NCBI RefSeq assembly: GCF_002007205.1
Contig: NZ_LAZS01000008.1
Coordinates: 310,001-374,000 of the forward strand
Direction of reading: 5' to 3'
Origin: Ensifer adhaerens
Lineage (GTDB): Bacteria > Pseudomonadota > Alphaproteobacteria > Rhizobiales > Rhizobiaceae
Length of the DNA stretch: 64,000 nucleotides
This document shows, piece after piece, positions 54,292-62,899 of the stretch. Numbering within the stretch: the stretch's first letter is position 1; the number at the start of each line of letters is the position of its first letter. A program made the position numbers and the translations under genes. The notes under the pieces were generated by a model, which was not told the DNA's origin, searched no databases, and saw only the letters and a program-made list of their open reading frames with translations.

Positions 54292-54335
54292 ATGGTATCC
54301 ATATATCGAAAACGCACAAGCGTTATTTGCATAAC
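54292..54335. promoter_or_regulatory. Inverted repeats in the divergent importer promoter region
   Basis: ATGG-TAT-CCAT (54292-54302) and GTTAT-TTGC-ATAAC (54322-54335) are two symmetric elements between the divergent binding-protein and ATPase genes. The region is noticeably AT-rich against the surrounding genes. They are candidate operators for the RpiR protein; no published RpiR consensus was matched. Confidence 0.4.
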
Positions 54336-54353
54336 ATTTTGGGGAACAGAAGT

Positions 54354-55448
54354 ATGCAGAATTCCATCGTCCGGCTGGTGGAGGCGAGCAAGGCCTTCAC
54401 CACTCCGGAAGGCGGCAGCGTGATCGCTCTCGACAGGATCGACCTCGACGTCCGCCGCAACGAATTCCTGACCTTGCTCGGCCCTTCCGGTTGCGGCAAG
54501 ACCACGCTGCTTCAGGCGATCAGCGGCTTCGTCGAACTGGACAGCGGTTCGATCCTGATCGACGGCGAGGACATGACCGACCGGCCGCCCTATCGCCGCC
54601 CCGTCAACACCGTCTTCCAGAACTACGCGCTATTCCCGCATATGACGGTAGGCGAAAACGTCGCCTATTCGCTGGAGGTTGCGGGCGTTGCCAAGCCGCA
54701 GCGCCGGGAAAAAGTCGCATCCGCCCTGAAGATGGTCGGGCTCGAAGGCATGGAAGCGCGCCGCCCGCGCCAGCTTTCCGGCGGCCAGCAGCAGCGCGTG
54801 GCGCTCGCCCGCGCCATCATCGCCCGGCCGAAGCTGCTTTTGCTCGACGAACCGCTGTCGGCGCTCGACAAGAACCTGCGCCAGGCGATGCAGATCGAGC
54901 TGAAGACGCTGCAGAACGAGCTCGGCATCTCCTTCATCTTCGTCACCCACGACCAGCAGGAAGCGCTGACGATGTCGGATCGCGTCGCGGTGCTGTCCGG
55001 CGGGCGCATCCAGCAACTCGACACGCCGCGCGCCATCTACGACCACCCGGTCAACACCTTTGTCGCCACCTTCATCGGCGCCAGCAACCTGTTTGAGGGC
55101 AGGCTCGACGGCGACCGGCTGATGACGGCGGACGGCATGGCGATCCGCCACCAGCCCTGCGACCGCAAGATCTCGACGCGGGCGACGGCGCTGATCCGCC
55201 CGGAGCAGTTCTTCCTCGCCGAGGACAACGCCCCCTTCCCGACGATCGACGTCGATCTCGACCAGATCGTCTTCGTCGGCTCCACCTTCGAACTGTTCGG
55301 CCGCACCGCCGAGGGCCGCAAGGTCGTGGCGGAGCTGCCGGCGAACCGCCGCAGTCTCGTCGGCACGATGGAGCAAACCCGCAAGGCGCGGCTTGCCTAT
55401 GATCCGGCAGCCGTGCACCTGATCGGCTCGAACATGGAGGGCGTGTAA
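54354..55448 (+). CDS. Polyamine-type ABC transporter ATPase (PotA family)
   Basis: The 364-residue ATPase has Walker A LGPSGCGKTT, signature LSGGQQQRV, Walker B LLLLDEP and switch VTHDQ, followed by a C-terminal TOBE domain. The ATG at 54354 follows GGGGAA by 7 bases. It drives the two permeases encoded next and works with the divergent binding protein. Confidence 0.93.
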   Translation: MQNSIVRLVEASKAFTTPEGGSVIALDRIDLDVRRNEFLTLLGPSGCGKTTLLQAISGFVELDSGSILIDGEDMTDRPPYRRPVNTVFQNYALFPHMTVGENVAYSLEVAGVAKPQRREKVASALKMVGLEGMEARRPRQLSGGQQQRVALARAIIARPKLLLLDEPLSALDKNLRQAMQIELKTLQNELGISFIFVTHDQQEALTMSDRVAVLSGGRIQQLDTPRAIYDHPVNTFVATFIGASNLFEGRLDGDRLMTADGMAIRHQPCDRKISTRATALIRPEQFFLAEDNAPFPTIDVDLDQIVFVGSTFELFGRTAEGRKVVAELPANRRSLVGTMEQTRKARLAYDPAAVHLIGSNMEGV

Positions 55449-55449
55449 G

Positions 55450-56349
55450 ATGTCGATCGCCAGCCGTCGCCGCTTCCAGCTTGCGCTCCTGCTCGGGCCC
55501 GTCTCGGCCTTCCTCGCCATCTTCTTCCTTGGCCCGCTCGCGATCATGATCGTGACCAGCTTTCTTGCGCCCGGTCTCTACGGCGGGGTGGAGTGGACCT
55601 TCTATCCGCACAATTTCGGCCGCATCCTCGGCTTCGCCGATCCGATGTTCGAGGATTTCGATCCGATCTACATTGCGATCTTCCTCAATTCGATCGAGAT
55701 CGCGGCGCTCACGGTGCTTGCGACCCTTCTTGTCTGCTATCCCGCGGCCTTCTGCATCGCCCGGCTTTCCGAGCGTTGGAAGAATTTCTGCCTGTTCCTG
55801 ATCACGCTGCCCTTCTTCACCAGCCTGATCGTGCGGCTCTTCGTCTGGGTGCTGATCCTGCGCCAGACCGGCCTCGTCAACGAGGTGCTTTTGTCGTCAG
55901 GGCTGATCGAACGGCCGCTCGACCTCATCTACACCAAGGGCGCGATCATCCTCGGCATGACCTATGTGTTCATCCCCTTCATGTTCATGCCCGTCTATGC
56001 CAGCGTCGAGAAACTCGACTGGACGCTGGTGCGCGCCTCGCTCGATCTCGGCGCCGGTCCTGTGCGCACCTTCTGGCGCGTCATCCTGCCGCTGACGGCT
56101 CCTGGCATTGCCGGAGGTGCTGTCATCGTCTTCATCCCGGCACTCGGCAATTTCGTCGTGCCGGCCGTGCTTGGCGGCGCCAAGGTGATGATGTTCGGCA
56201 ACCTGATCGAGCAGCAGTTCCTCGCCGCCCGCAACTGGCCCTTCGGCGCAGCACTTGCGATGATGGTAATGAGCGTCATGCTGATCATGATGGTCGCCCA
56301 TGTGGTGCTTTCCGGACGGCGCAGCGCCACCGCAGCGCTGGCACGGTGA
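55450..56349 (+). CDS. PotB-type ABC transporter permease
   Basis: The 299-residue permease has six membrane segments and the EAA-type loop VRASLDLGAGPVRTFWRVIL. It starts 1 base after the ATPase stop and is followed 8 bases later by the PotC-type gene, so the three are one transcript. Confidence 0.92.
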   Translation: MSIASRRRFQLALLLGPVSAFLAIFFLGPLAIMIVTSFLAPGLYGGVEWTFYPHNFGRILGFADPMFEDFDPIYIAIFLNSIEIAALTVLATLLVCYPAAFCIARLSERWKNFCLFLITLPFFTSLIVRLFVWVLILRQTGLVNEVLLSSGLIERPLDLIYTKGAIILGMTYVFIPFMFMPVYASVEKLDWTLVRASLDLGAGPVRTFWRVILPLTAPGIAGGAVIVFIPALGNFVVPAVLGGAKVMMFGNLIEQQFLAARNWPFGAALAMMVMSVMLIMMVAHVVLSGRRSATAALAR

Positions 56350-56357
56350 GGTCATCC

Positions 56358-57188
56358 ATGAAGATCGCTCGATCCCTTTTCACCGGTGGCCTGCTTGCCT
56401 ACACCGGCCTGTTCTTCGCCTTCATCTACATTCCGCTGGTGGTCATCGCCGTCTATTCGTTCAACGCCAATCCGGTGAACATGATGACCTGGACGGGCTT
56501 CACCACCGAATGGTACGCGCAGGTGCTCGGCTTCAAGACCAAGGTCTCCGAAAGCGCGCTCTATATCGAATCGACGGGACAGTTGCTGCAGGCGGTGTGG
56601 AACAGCCTCGTCATCGCCGCGTCAACGACAGCCATTGCGACCGTCTTCGGCACGGCAATTGCGATCGCCCTCCACCGCTTCGAGTTCGTCGGCCAGCGCT
56701 TCTATCGGGTCGTGATGTTCATGCCGATGCTGATGCCGGATATCGTGCTCGGCATCGCGCTTTTGATCTTCTTCGTCAATTCCGGCATCAAGCTCGGCCT
56801 GACGACGATCATCATCGGCCAATGCACCTTCCTGATTTCCTACGTTTTCATCGTCGTCTCGGCGCGCCTTGCCGGGATGGACCGGACGCTCGAACACGCG
56901 TCGGCCGATCTCGGCGCCAATGAGTGGATGACGTTTCGCCGGGTGGTGCTCCCGCAGCTCTTTCCGGCAATCGTCGGCGGCGCACTGCTCGCCTTCATCA
57001 TCTCGATGGACGATCTCGTCATCACCTACTTCATCGCCGGCGTCGACGTCACCACGCTGCCGATGTTCATCTTCTCCATGCTCCGACGCGGCATCAAGCC
57101 GGAGATCAACGCCATCGCCGTGATGATGCTGACCTTCTCCTTCGTCGTCGCCTCGCTCGGCCTCTACCTTCGCTCCCGGCAGAAATGA
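56358..57188 (+). CDS. PotC-type ABC transporter permease
   Basis: The 276-residue permease has six membrane segments and a PotC-like EAA loop (EHASADLGANEWMTFRRVVL) followed by ISMDDLVITYFIAG. The ATG at 56358 is the first in-frame ATG after the PotB stop. Its stop overlaps the start of the peptidase gene as ATGA, tying peptidase synthesis to the importer. Confidence 0.92.
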   Translation: MKIARSLFTGGLLAYTGLFFAFIYIPLVVIAVYSFNANPVNMMTWTGFTTEWYAQVLGFKTKVSESALYIESTGQLLQAVWNSLVIAASTTAIATVFGTAIAIALHRFEFVGQRFYRVVMFMPMLMPDIVLGIALLIFFVNSGIKLGLTTIIIGQCTFLISYVFIVVSARLAGMDRTLEHASADLGANEWMTFRRVVLPQLFPAIVGGALLAFIISMDDLVITYFIAGVDVTTLPMFIFSMLRRGIKPEINAIAVMMLTFSFVVASLGLYLRSRQK

Positions 57189-58315
57189 TCATGACCGACA
57201 AAACTTCGACGCCTTCGCCCGTGCGCGCCCGCGATATCGGCCTGCCCTTTTCCGGCCGCACCGGCCGCTTCAACGCCATCACCGATGTCGAGGGCATCGC
57301 CGTCGGCTTCCGCACCATCGAGGAGCAAACGCCGCGTCCTGGCCGCAAGCGCCCCGTGCGCACCGGCGTCACGGCCATCCTGCCGCATGCCGGATCGGAA
57401 ACGCCGGTGCCGGTCTATGCCGGCGTGCACCGCTTCAACGGCAACGGCGAGATGACCGGAACCCACTGGATCGAGGATGGCGGCTTCTTCCTCGGTCCCG
57501 TCATGATCACCAACACCCACGCGGTCGGCATGACGCACCACGCCACCATAAAGTGGATGCTGGAGCGCTACAGGACGACCTATGACACCGACGACTTCCT
57601 GTGGCTGATGCCGGTGGTCGCCGAGACCTATGACGGCGTTTTGAACGACATCAACGGCCAGCCGATCACGGAAGCCGATGTGCGCGCAGCCCTCGACGAC
57701 GCCACGTCGGGCCCGGTGCAGGAGGGCAATTGCGGCGGCGGCACCGGCATGATTGCCTATGGCTTCAAGGGCGGCACCGGCACGGCCTCGCGCATCGTCG
57801 AATTCGGCGGCCGCGACTACACGATCGGCACGCTGGTGCAAGCCAATCACGGCCAGCGCGACTGGCTGACGATTGGGGGCGTTCCGGTCGGCAAGCACAT
57901 GCGGGACGGCACGCCGCAAAGCCAGATGCAGGAGCGCGGCTCGATCATCGTCGTGATCGCCACCGATCTGCCGATGGCGCCGCATCAGTTGAAGCGGCTG
58001 GCGCGGCGCGCGGCGATCGGCATCGGCCGCAACGGCACACCCGGCGGCAACAACTCCGGTGACATCTTCCTCGCCTTTTCCACCGCCAACACCCAGCCGA
58101 TGGCCCACAAGGCGCCCCCGCGCCTGTCGCTGGAGATCGTCAACGACGAACTGCTTGATCCGGTCTATCTCGCAACCGTCGACAGCGTCGAGGAGGCGGT
58201 CGTCAACGCGATGATCGCGGCTGAGGATTCCGGCGGCACGCCCCACGATCGCTTCAGGATCCAGGCGATCCGGCACGAGGCGCTGATGGAGGTGATGCGG
58301 GCCTATGGCCGATGA
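57185..58315 (+). CDS. P1/DmpA-BapA-family aminopeptidase (N-terminal nucleophile hydrolase)
   Basis: The 376-residue protein has the DmpA/BapA hallmark GGNNSGDIFLAFST; S291 would be the nucleophile freed by self-cleavage after N290, giving alpha and beta chains. VRTGVTAILPH and EGNCGGGTGM are further family segments. Such enzymes remove N-terminal D-amino acids or beta-amino acids such as beta-alanine. It is translationally coupled to the PotC-type permease, so the imported ligand is probably its substrate. A second in-frame ATG lies at 57191. Confidence 0.9.
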   Translation: MIMTDKTSTPSPVRARDIGLPFSGRTGRFNAITDVEGIAVGFRTIEEQTPRPGRKRPVRTGVTAILPHAGSETPVPVYAGVHRFNGNGEMTGTHWIEDGGFFLGPVMITNTHAVGMTHHATIKWMLERYRTTYDTDDFLWLMPVVAETYDGVLNDINGQPITEADVRAALDDATSGPVQEGNCGGGTGMIAYGFKGGTGTASRIVEFGGRDYTIGTLVQANHGQRDWLTIGGVPVGKHMRDGTPQSQMQERGSIIVVIATDLPMAPHQLKRLARRAAIGIGRNGTPGGNNSGDIFLAFSTANTQPMAHKAPPRLSLEIVNDELLDPVYLATVDSVEEAVVNAMIAAEDSGGTPHDRFRIQAIRHEALMEVMRAYGR

Positions 58316-58345
58316 CCGGCAGCCTTCGCTCCCGGGGTCGGTGAC

Positions 58346-59224
58346 TTAGCCGGCTCCGGACGAGCCGACGCGCGCGCGGCGCCAGTCGCTCGGCGCCTCT
58401 CCGACCCGCAGGCGGAAGAAACGCGAGAAATAGGCAGCGTCGGCAAAGCCGATTTCATAGGCGATGTCTTCGAGCGGCCGCACGGTGAAGAGCAACAGTC
58501 GCTTGGCCTCGAGCAACCGACGCTCATTGATCAGTTCCTTCACCTGCATGCCGAACGCGTCTCTGCTCGCCTTGGCGAGCAGATGCGGCGTCGTTGCGAG
58601 TGCATCGGTGTAGTGCCCGACGCTCCAGTTCTCGCGAAAGTGTCCGTCGATGAGCCGGCGAAGTTCGGTTGCAAGCATAGCCTGCGTCGCCTGGGCGGTG
58701 GCGGGCGCGGCGGCTGCCAGACGCGCGATCTGCGTCAGCACGGCGGCGACCAGCGACGCCAGCATCTGCTGGGCGCCGGCCGCACCGCCGGCATACTCAT
58801 CGGCGACGATATCGAGCAATTCCGCAAGGCGACGCCAATGCCGGTCCCCGCTGTCACCGCGGATCATCGTCGGCCTATCGAGCGGAAGCGTCGTGTTCTC
58901 TCGGATCGAAAGCAGCGCGCCGTCGGCAATCGAGACGACGACGGCGTCGCTCATCTCCGGATCGACGGAAAAGCCGTGTACGGTGCCGCTCGGCACGAAG
59001 CTGACGGCCGGTGCGGAAAAGTCCAATGGCTTGTCGTCGATAAAGTACGTTCCCCCGCCGCTCAGCCAGTAGGTGATCTGTCCCATCTGGTCGTGCTTGT
59101 GGGCCTTCACCTGTCCCTGATGCAGGTTACGCCGCGCCATCACCGTCTCGACGTGGAAGAATCCGGGCTCGAGCGTCTGCTCAGGCTCGCCGTAGACGAA
59201 GAAACTTGGGATGCTGCCGGTCAT
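58346..59224 (-). CDS. AraC-family regulator (PobR/HpaA-like)
   Basis: The 292-residue protein has an N-terminal cupin-like sensor (AHKHDQMGQITYWLSGGGTY) and a C-terminal AraC HTH (about 195-285, with VRPLEDIAYEIGFADAAYFSRFF). This architecture is that of activators responding to 4-hydroxybenzoate or 4-hydroxyphenylacetate. Divergence from the HpaB-like gene indicates it activates the monooxygenase genes. It converges with the peptidase gene. Confidence 0.9.
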   Translation of the reverse strand: MTGSIPSFFVYGEPEQTLEPGFFHVETVMARRNLHQGQVKAHKHDQMGQITYWLSGGGTYFIDDKPLDFSAPAVSFVPSGTVHGFSVDPEMSDAVVVSIADGALLSIRENTTLPLDRPTMIRGDSGDRHWRRLAELLDIVADEYAGGAAGAQQMLASLVAAVLTQIARLAAAAPATAQATQAMLATELRRLIDGHFRENWSVGHYTDALATTPHLLAKASRDAFGMQVKELINERRLLEAKRLLLFTVRPLEDIAYEIGFADAAYFSRFFRLRVGEAPSDWRRARVGSSGAG

Positions 59225-59252
59225 GCCTCACCGAAAAAAGTACAAGTCATTT

Positions 59253-59271
59253 TGCCATTCTGTCCATGGCA
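59253..59271 (+). promoter_or_regulatory. Inverted repeat TGCCAT-N7-ATGGCA upstream of hpaB-like gene
   Basis: A 6-bp inverted repeat (59253-59258 with 59266-59271) lies in the 94-base region between the AraC gene and the HpaB-like gene. It is a candidate activator or operator site, judged only by position and symmetry. Confidence 0.35.
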
Positions 59272-59318
59272 GCGGACGATTTCAACGCCTAGCCTTGACG
59301 AAACTCAAGGAGGAGAAA

Positions 59319-60881
59319 ATGAGAGCAGAGGATTTCCGCGCCGACCGGACGCGGCCCTTTACCGGCGCCGAGTATCTGGAGAGCCTGCGCGACGGCCGCG
59401 AGGTCTATATCAACGGCGAGCGCATCCACGATGTCACCAGCCACCCGGCCATGCGCAATTCCGCCCGTTCGCTCGCACGGCTTTACGACGCGCTGCATGA
59501 TCCGGCAAAGAAGGACATCCTGACCTCGCCGACCGACACCGGCTCCGGCGGCTACACGCACAAATATTTCCGCGTCGCCCGCTCCTCTACTGACCTTGCC
59601 GCCCAACAGGGCGCAATCGCCGAATGGGCGCGCATGTCCTATGGCTGGATGGGCCGCACCGCCGACTACAAGGCGGCGCTGATGAACACGCTCGGCGCCA
59701 ATGCCAACTGGTACGGTCCCTTCAAGGACAATGCGCTTGCCTGGCACAGACGCGCCCAGGAAGCGGCCCTCTTCATGAACCATGCGATCGTCAATCCGCC
59801 GATCGATCGCCACAAGCCGGCGGATGCGGTGAAAGACGTCTTCGTCCACATCACCAAGGAAACGGACGCCGGCATCTACGTCTCGGGTGCCAAGGTGGTC
59901 GCGACCTCCTCGGCGCTGACGCATTACAATTTCCTGGCGCAAAGCTCGGCGACGGTGACGGAAGATCCGTCGCTCTCCGTCATGTTCATCGTCCCGATGA
60001 ACGCGCCCGGCATCAAGATGTTCTGCCGTGTCTCCTACGAGCAAACCGCCAATACGGTCGGCCATCCCTTCGACTATCCGCTGTCCTCACGCTTCGACGA
60101 GAACGACGCGATCCTGGTGCTCGACAATGTCTTCGTGCCCTGGGAGGATGTGCTGGTCCTGCGCGATGCCGCCAAGATCCTCTCCTTCCACCCGGCCTCC
60201 GGCTTCATGCACGGCTACTGCTTCCAGGGCTGCACCCGTTTCGCGGTGAAGCTCGACTTCCTGGCGGGACTGCTTGCCAAGGCCTTGAGGGCGACCGGCG
60301 GCGACGCCTTCCGCGGCAACCAGGCGGCACTCGGCGAGGTTATTGCGCTGCGCCATATGTTCTGGAGCTTCTCCAATGCCATGGCGCACAACCCCATTCC
60401 CTGGGCCGACGGTGCGGTGCTTCCCAATCTCGAGGCCGCCCTTTCCTATCGAACCTTCATGTCGGAGGCCTATCCGCGGGTGGTCGAAACGATCCGCAAG
60501 GTCGTCGCCTCGGGCCTCATCTACCTGCCGTCTTCGGCGCGCGACTTCGGCAATCCCGAGATCGATCGTTACCTGGCGCAATATGTGCGCGGCTCCAACG
60601 ACATGGGCCACATCGAACGCATCAAGATCATGAAACTGCTTTGGGACGCGACGGGGACCGAGTTCGGCGGTCGGCATGCGCTCTATGAGCTCAACTATGC
60701 GGGCGCCCCGGAAGAGGTGCGCCTTCAGGTACTGAAAGGCGCCGAACGCGGCGGGCGGCTGAAGGAGATGGAAGCGCTGGTCGACCAATGCATGGCCGAC
60801 TACGACGAGAATGGCTGGACCAGCAGCACCTGGCTGCCGCCCCTCGGCGAGACTGCATCCCTTCGCAACGCAGCCGAATGA
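59319..60881 (+). CDS. hpaB: 4-hydroxyphenylacetate 3-monooxygenase-type oxygenase (HpaB family)
   Basis: The 520-residue protein is a two-component FADH2-dependent aromatic hydroxylase. It shows the acyl-CoA-dehydrogenase-like fold segments FRADRTRPFTGAEYLESL, WARMSYGWMGRTADYKA, YEQTANTVGHPFDYPLSSRF and DVFVHITKETDAG. It would hydroxylate a phenol ortho to the OH using flavin reduced by the next gene product. The ATG at 59319 follows AAGGAGGAG. No ring-cleavage genes adjoin, so the phenolic substrate and later steps are open. Confidence 0.88.
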   Translation: MRAEDFRADRTRPFTGAEYLESLRDGREVYINGERIHDVTSHPAMRNSARSLARLYDALHDPAKKDILTSPTDTGSGGYTHKYFRVARSSTDLAAQQGAIAEWARMSYGWMGRTADYKAALMNTLGANANWYGPFKDNALAWHRRAQEAALFMNHAIVNPPIDRHKPADAVKDVFVHITKETDAGIYVSGAKVVATSSALTHYNFLAQSSATVTEDPSLSVMFIVPMNAPGIKMFCRVSYEQTANTVGHPFDYPLSSRFDENDAILVLDNVFVPWEDVLVLRDAAKILSFHPASGFMHGYCFQGCTRFAVKLDFLAGLLAKALRATGGDAFRGNQAALGEVIALRHMFWSFSNAMAHNPIPWADGAVLPNLEAALSYRTFMSEAYPRVVETIRKVVASGLIYLPSSARDFGNPEIDRYLAQYVRGSNDMGHIERIKIMKLLWDATGTEFGGRHALYELNYAGAPEEVRLQVLKGAERGGRLKEMEALVDQCMADYDENGWTSSTWLPPLGETASLRNAAE

Positions 60882-60889
60882 GGTCCGCC

Positions 60890-61402
60890 ATGGAGCCGCT
60901 CGTCTCGAAGACCGAGTTTCGCAACGCCATGGCGCGGGTCTGCGCCCCGGTCAACGTCATCACCACCAACGGACCCGCCGGACGCGGCGGGTTCACCGCC
61001 ACCGCCATGTGCTCGGTGACCGACGAGCCGCCGACACTGCTCGTCTGCATGAACAGGAACTCCGCTCAATGCGGCCTGTTCATCGACAACAGGCGCTTCT
61101 GCGTCAACGTGCTCAGCCACGACCACCGGGACCTCGCCGGCCATTTTGCCGGCGCCACGAAGGATATGGCGGCGCGCTATGCGGCCGCCGACTGGGTCGA
61201 GATGCAATCGGGCAGTTTTGCCGTCAAGGATGCCATCGTCTCGCTCGACTGCGAACTGTCAGAAGCGCGGCTCCTCGGGACGCACCACATCCTGATCGGC
61301 CGGGTCGTCGGCATTCGCTCGCGCAGCGACGGCAATGCCCTGCTCTACTTCGACCGCAACTACGTGCACGTGCCGACCCAACTCGGAAGTTTCGGCGGGT
61401 AA
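60890..61402 (+). CDS. hpaC: Flavin reductase partner of the HpaB-type oxygenase (HpaC family)
   Basis: The 170-residue protein has the flavin reductase pattern GGFTATAMCSVTDEPPTLLVC and RRFCVNVLSHDH, and matches E. coli HpaC in length. It supplies reduced flavin to the oxygenase. The ATG at 60890 has GAGG at 60880-60883; an ATG at 60878 overlapping the oxygenase stop (ATGA) is an alternative that adds four residues. Confidence 0.9.
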   Translation: MEPLVSKTEFRNAMARVCAPVNVITTNGPAGRGGFTATAMCSVTDEPPTLLVCMNRNSAQCGLFIDNRRFCVNVLSHDHRDLAGHFAGATKDMAARYAAADWVEMQSGSFAVKDAIVSLDCELSEARLLGTHHILIGRVVGIRSRSDGNALLYFDRNYVHVPTQLGSFGG

Positions 61403-61572
61403 GGGCCGGCAACGGCCATTTGTCGAGCACGACACAATCGACCTGTTCGGCCGCTGCCGCAGCAGCTCTTGCCCAAGAGCCGACGCAATCCACATCCACA
61501 TGCTGATCAGCGCCTTTTGCTTTTTCCAGAAACGCGTCTATTTGCTTGGCGCGAATGAGAAAGGAAAACCGA

Positions 61573-62826
61573 ATGGTGGTTGCTCAGCCAACTGGACGAC
61601 CAATGGCGGAAGCGAAGGGCCGAGAGTCCGATCGCCTGGCCGCCCTCGAACAGCTCGATATCCTGGACACCCCGAGGGACGAAGGCATCGACCGCGTGGT
61701 GCGGCTGATCAGGCAGGTCTTCGCCATCGAGATCGGGATCGTCTCTTTCATCGACGCGCATCGGCAATGGTACAAGGCCTGCTCGGGCCTCTCGGCCGAC
61801 GAGGTTCCGCGCAAGGATACGTTCTGCAAGCACGTGGTCGCGTCCGAAGAACCGCTGATCGTCAATGATGCTACGAAGGATCCGCGGTTTTCGCAGCACC
61901 CTGCGGTGACCGGCGAGGACCACATTCGCTTCTACGCCGGCGTGCCCCTCAGAACCAGGGACGGGCACACGGTCGGAACGGTGTGCGCGATCGATCGTTC
62001 GCCCAAGCCCTTCGCCGACCGGGATCTCCAGATCCTGACGGAACTGGCAGGGGTAGCGATGGATCGGATCGAGCTGCTTCGCTCGGCCGCAACCGACGGG
62101 CTCACAGGCACGCTCACCCGACGTGCCTTCCGGGAAGAGGCGGACAAGCTCATCAAGCTTGCCGTAAGACATCAGCACGAGCTGTCGTGCATCGTGCTCG
62201 ACGTCGATCATTTCAAGCGCGTCAACGACACGCATGGCCATGCGGCCGGGGACGAGGTTTTGAAGGCCGTCGCCTCCGTCTGCCAGTCCAACCTTCGCGC
62301 AAGCGACGTGTTCGGACGGCTCGGAGGCGAGGAATTCGCCATCATGCTGCCGCATGTCGACGCGCAGGGCGCGCTGGCGGCCGCGGAGAAACTGAGAGCG
62401 GCGATTGCCGCGCAAACAATCCATGGTGACTTCGGCCAGCTCGCCGTGACCGCGAGCTTCGGGACATCCCCGCTCTCGATCAAAAGCAGAGACAGCGGCA
62501 CCTTGCTCGCTCAGGCCGATGCGGCGATGTATCTCGCCAAAGCCGCCGGACGAAATCGCTGTGTCGATTGGAGCGGCCTCGACATTCGCCATCATGCGAG
62601 CCCCAGGCAACGCGTCCTCAAGGCCGGCTCGATCGTCCTCAGCGACCCTGACGTCCGGATAGACTGCACGATCCGGTCGCTTGGTGCCGACGGCGCGGCC
62701 GTCACGGTCTCGGACTCGGCGGGCATACCCTCCGAAGTCGTGCTGGCCGTTCCCGGCGACGGTTTTGAAGCGCGGTGCCAGGTGGTGGCCCGGGACCGGC
62801 AGAACCTCGAACTCGCTTTCGGCTGA
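61573..62826 (+). CDS. GAF-GGDEF diguanylate cyclase with C-terminal PilZ-like domain
   Basis: The 417-residue protein has a GAF domain at about residues 20-168 and a GGDEF domain at about 173-335 with the active motif GGEEF at 251-255. The inhibitory I-site R242-x-x-D245 is placed five residues before it. The C-terminal 75 residues (R345, VLKAGSIV) look like a PilZ domain, but the second motif is degenerate (RSLGADGA). It should make c-di-GMP under control of a GAF ligand and may also bind it. The ATG at 61573 with AAAGGAAA upstream is preferred to two in-frame starts further up. Confidence 0.88.
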   Translation: MVVAQPTGRPMAEAKGRESDRLAALEQLDILDTPRDEGIDRVVRLIRQVFAIEIGIVSFIDAHRQWYKACSGLSADEVPRKDTFCKHVVASEEPLIVNDATKDPRFSQHPAVTGEDHIRFYAGVPLRTRDGHTVGTVCAIDRSPKPFADRDLQILTELAGVAMDRIELLRSAATDGLTGTLTRRAFREEADKLIKLAVRHQHELSCIVLDVDHFKRVNDTHGHAAGDEVLKAVASVCQSNLRASDVFGRLGGEEFAIMLPHVDAQGALAAAEKLRAAIAAQTIHGDFGQLAVTASFGTSPLSIKSRDSGTLLAQADAAMYLAKAAGRNRCVDWSGLDIRHHASPRQRVLKAGSIVLSDPDVRIDCTIRSLGADGAAVTVSDSAGIPSEVVLAVPGDGFEARCQVVARDRQNLELAFG

Positions 62827-62841
62827 ATCAGCGGGCCGTGG

Positions 62842-62879
62842 AAAGGGGGAGGCGCGCCGGACCGGCGACCTCCCCCTTT
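62842..62879. terminator. Bidirectional terminator
   Basis: AAAGGGGGAGG (62842-62852) pairs exactly with CCTCCCCCTTT (62869-62879), with a small inner CGCCGG/CCGGCG repeat in the loop. It lies between the convergent GGDEF and membrane-protein genes. The arms end in A3 and T3, giving a weak U-tract both ways. Confidence 0.72.
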
Positions 62880-62899
62880 CTGTCCTTGGGCGGCGAATA

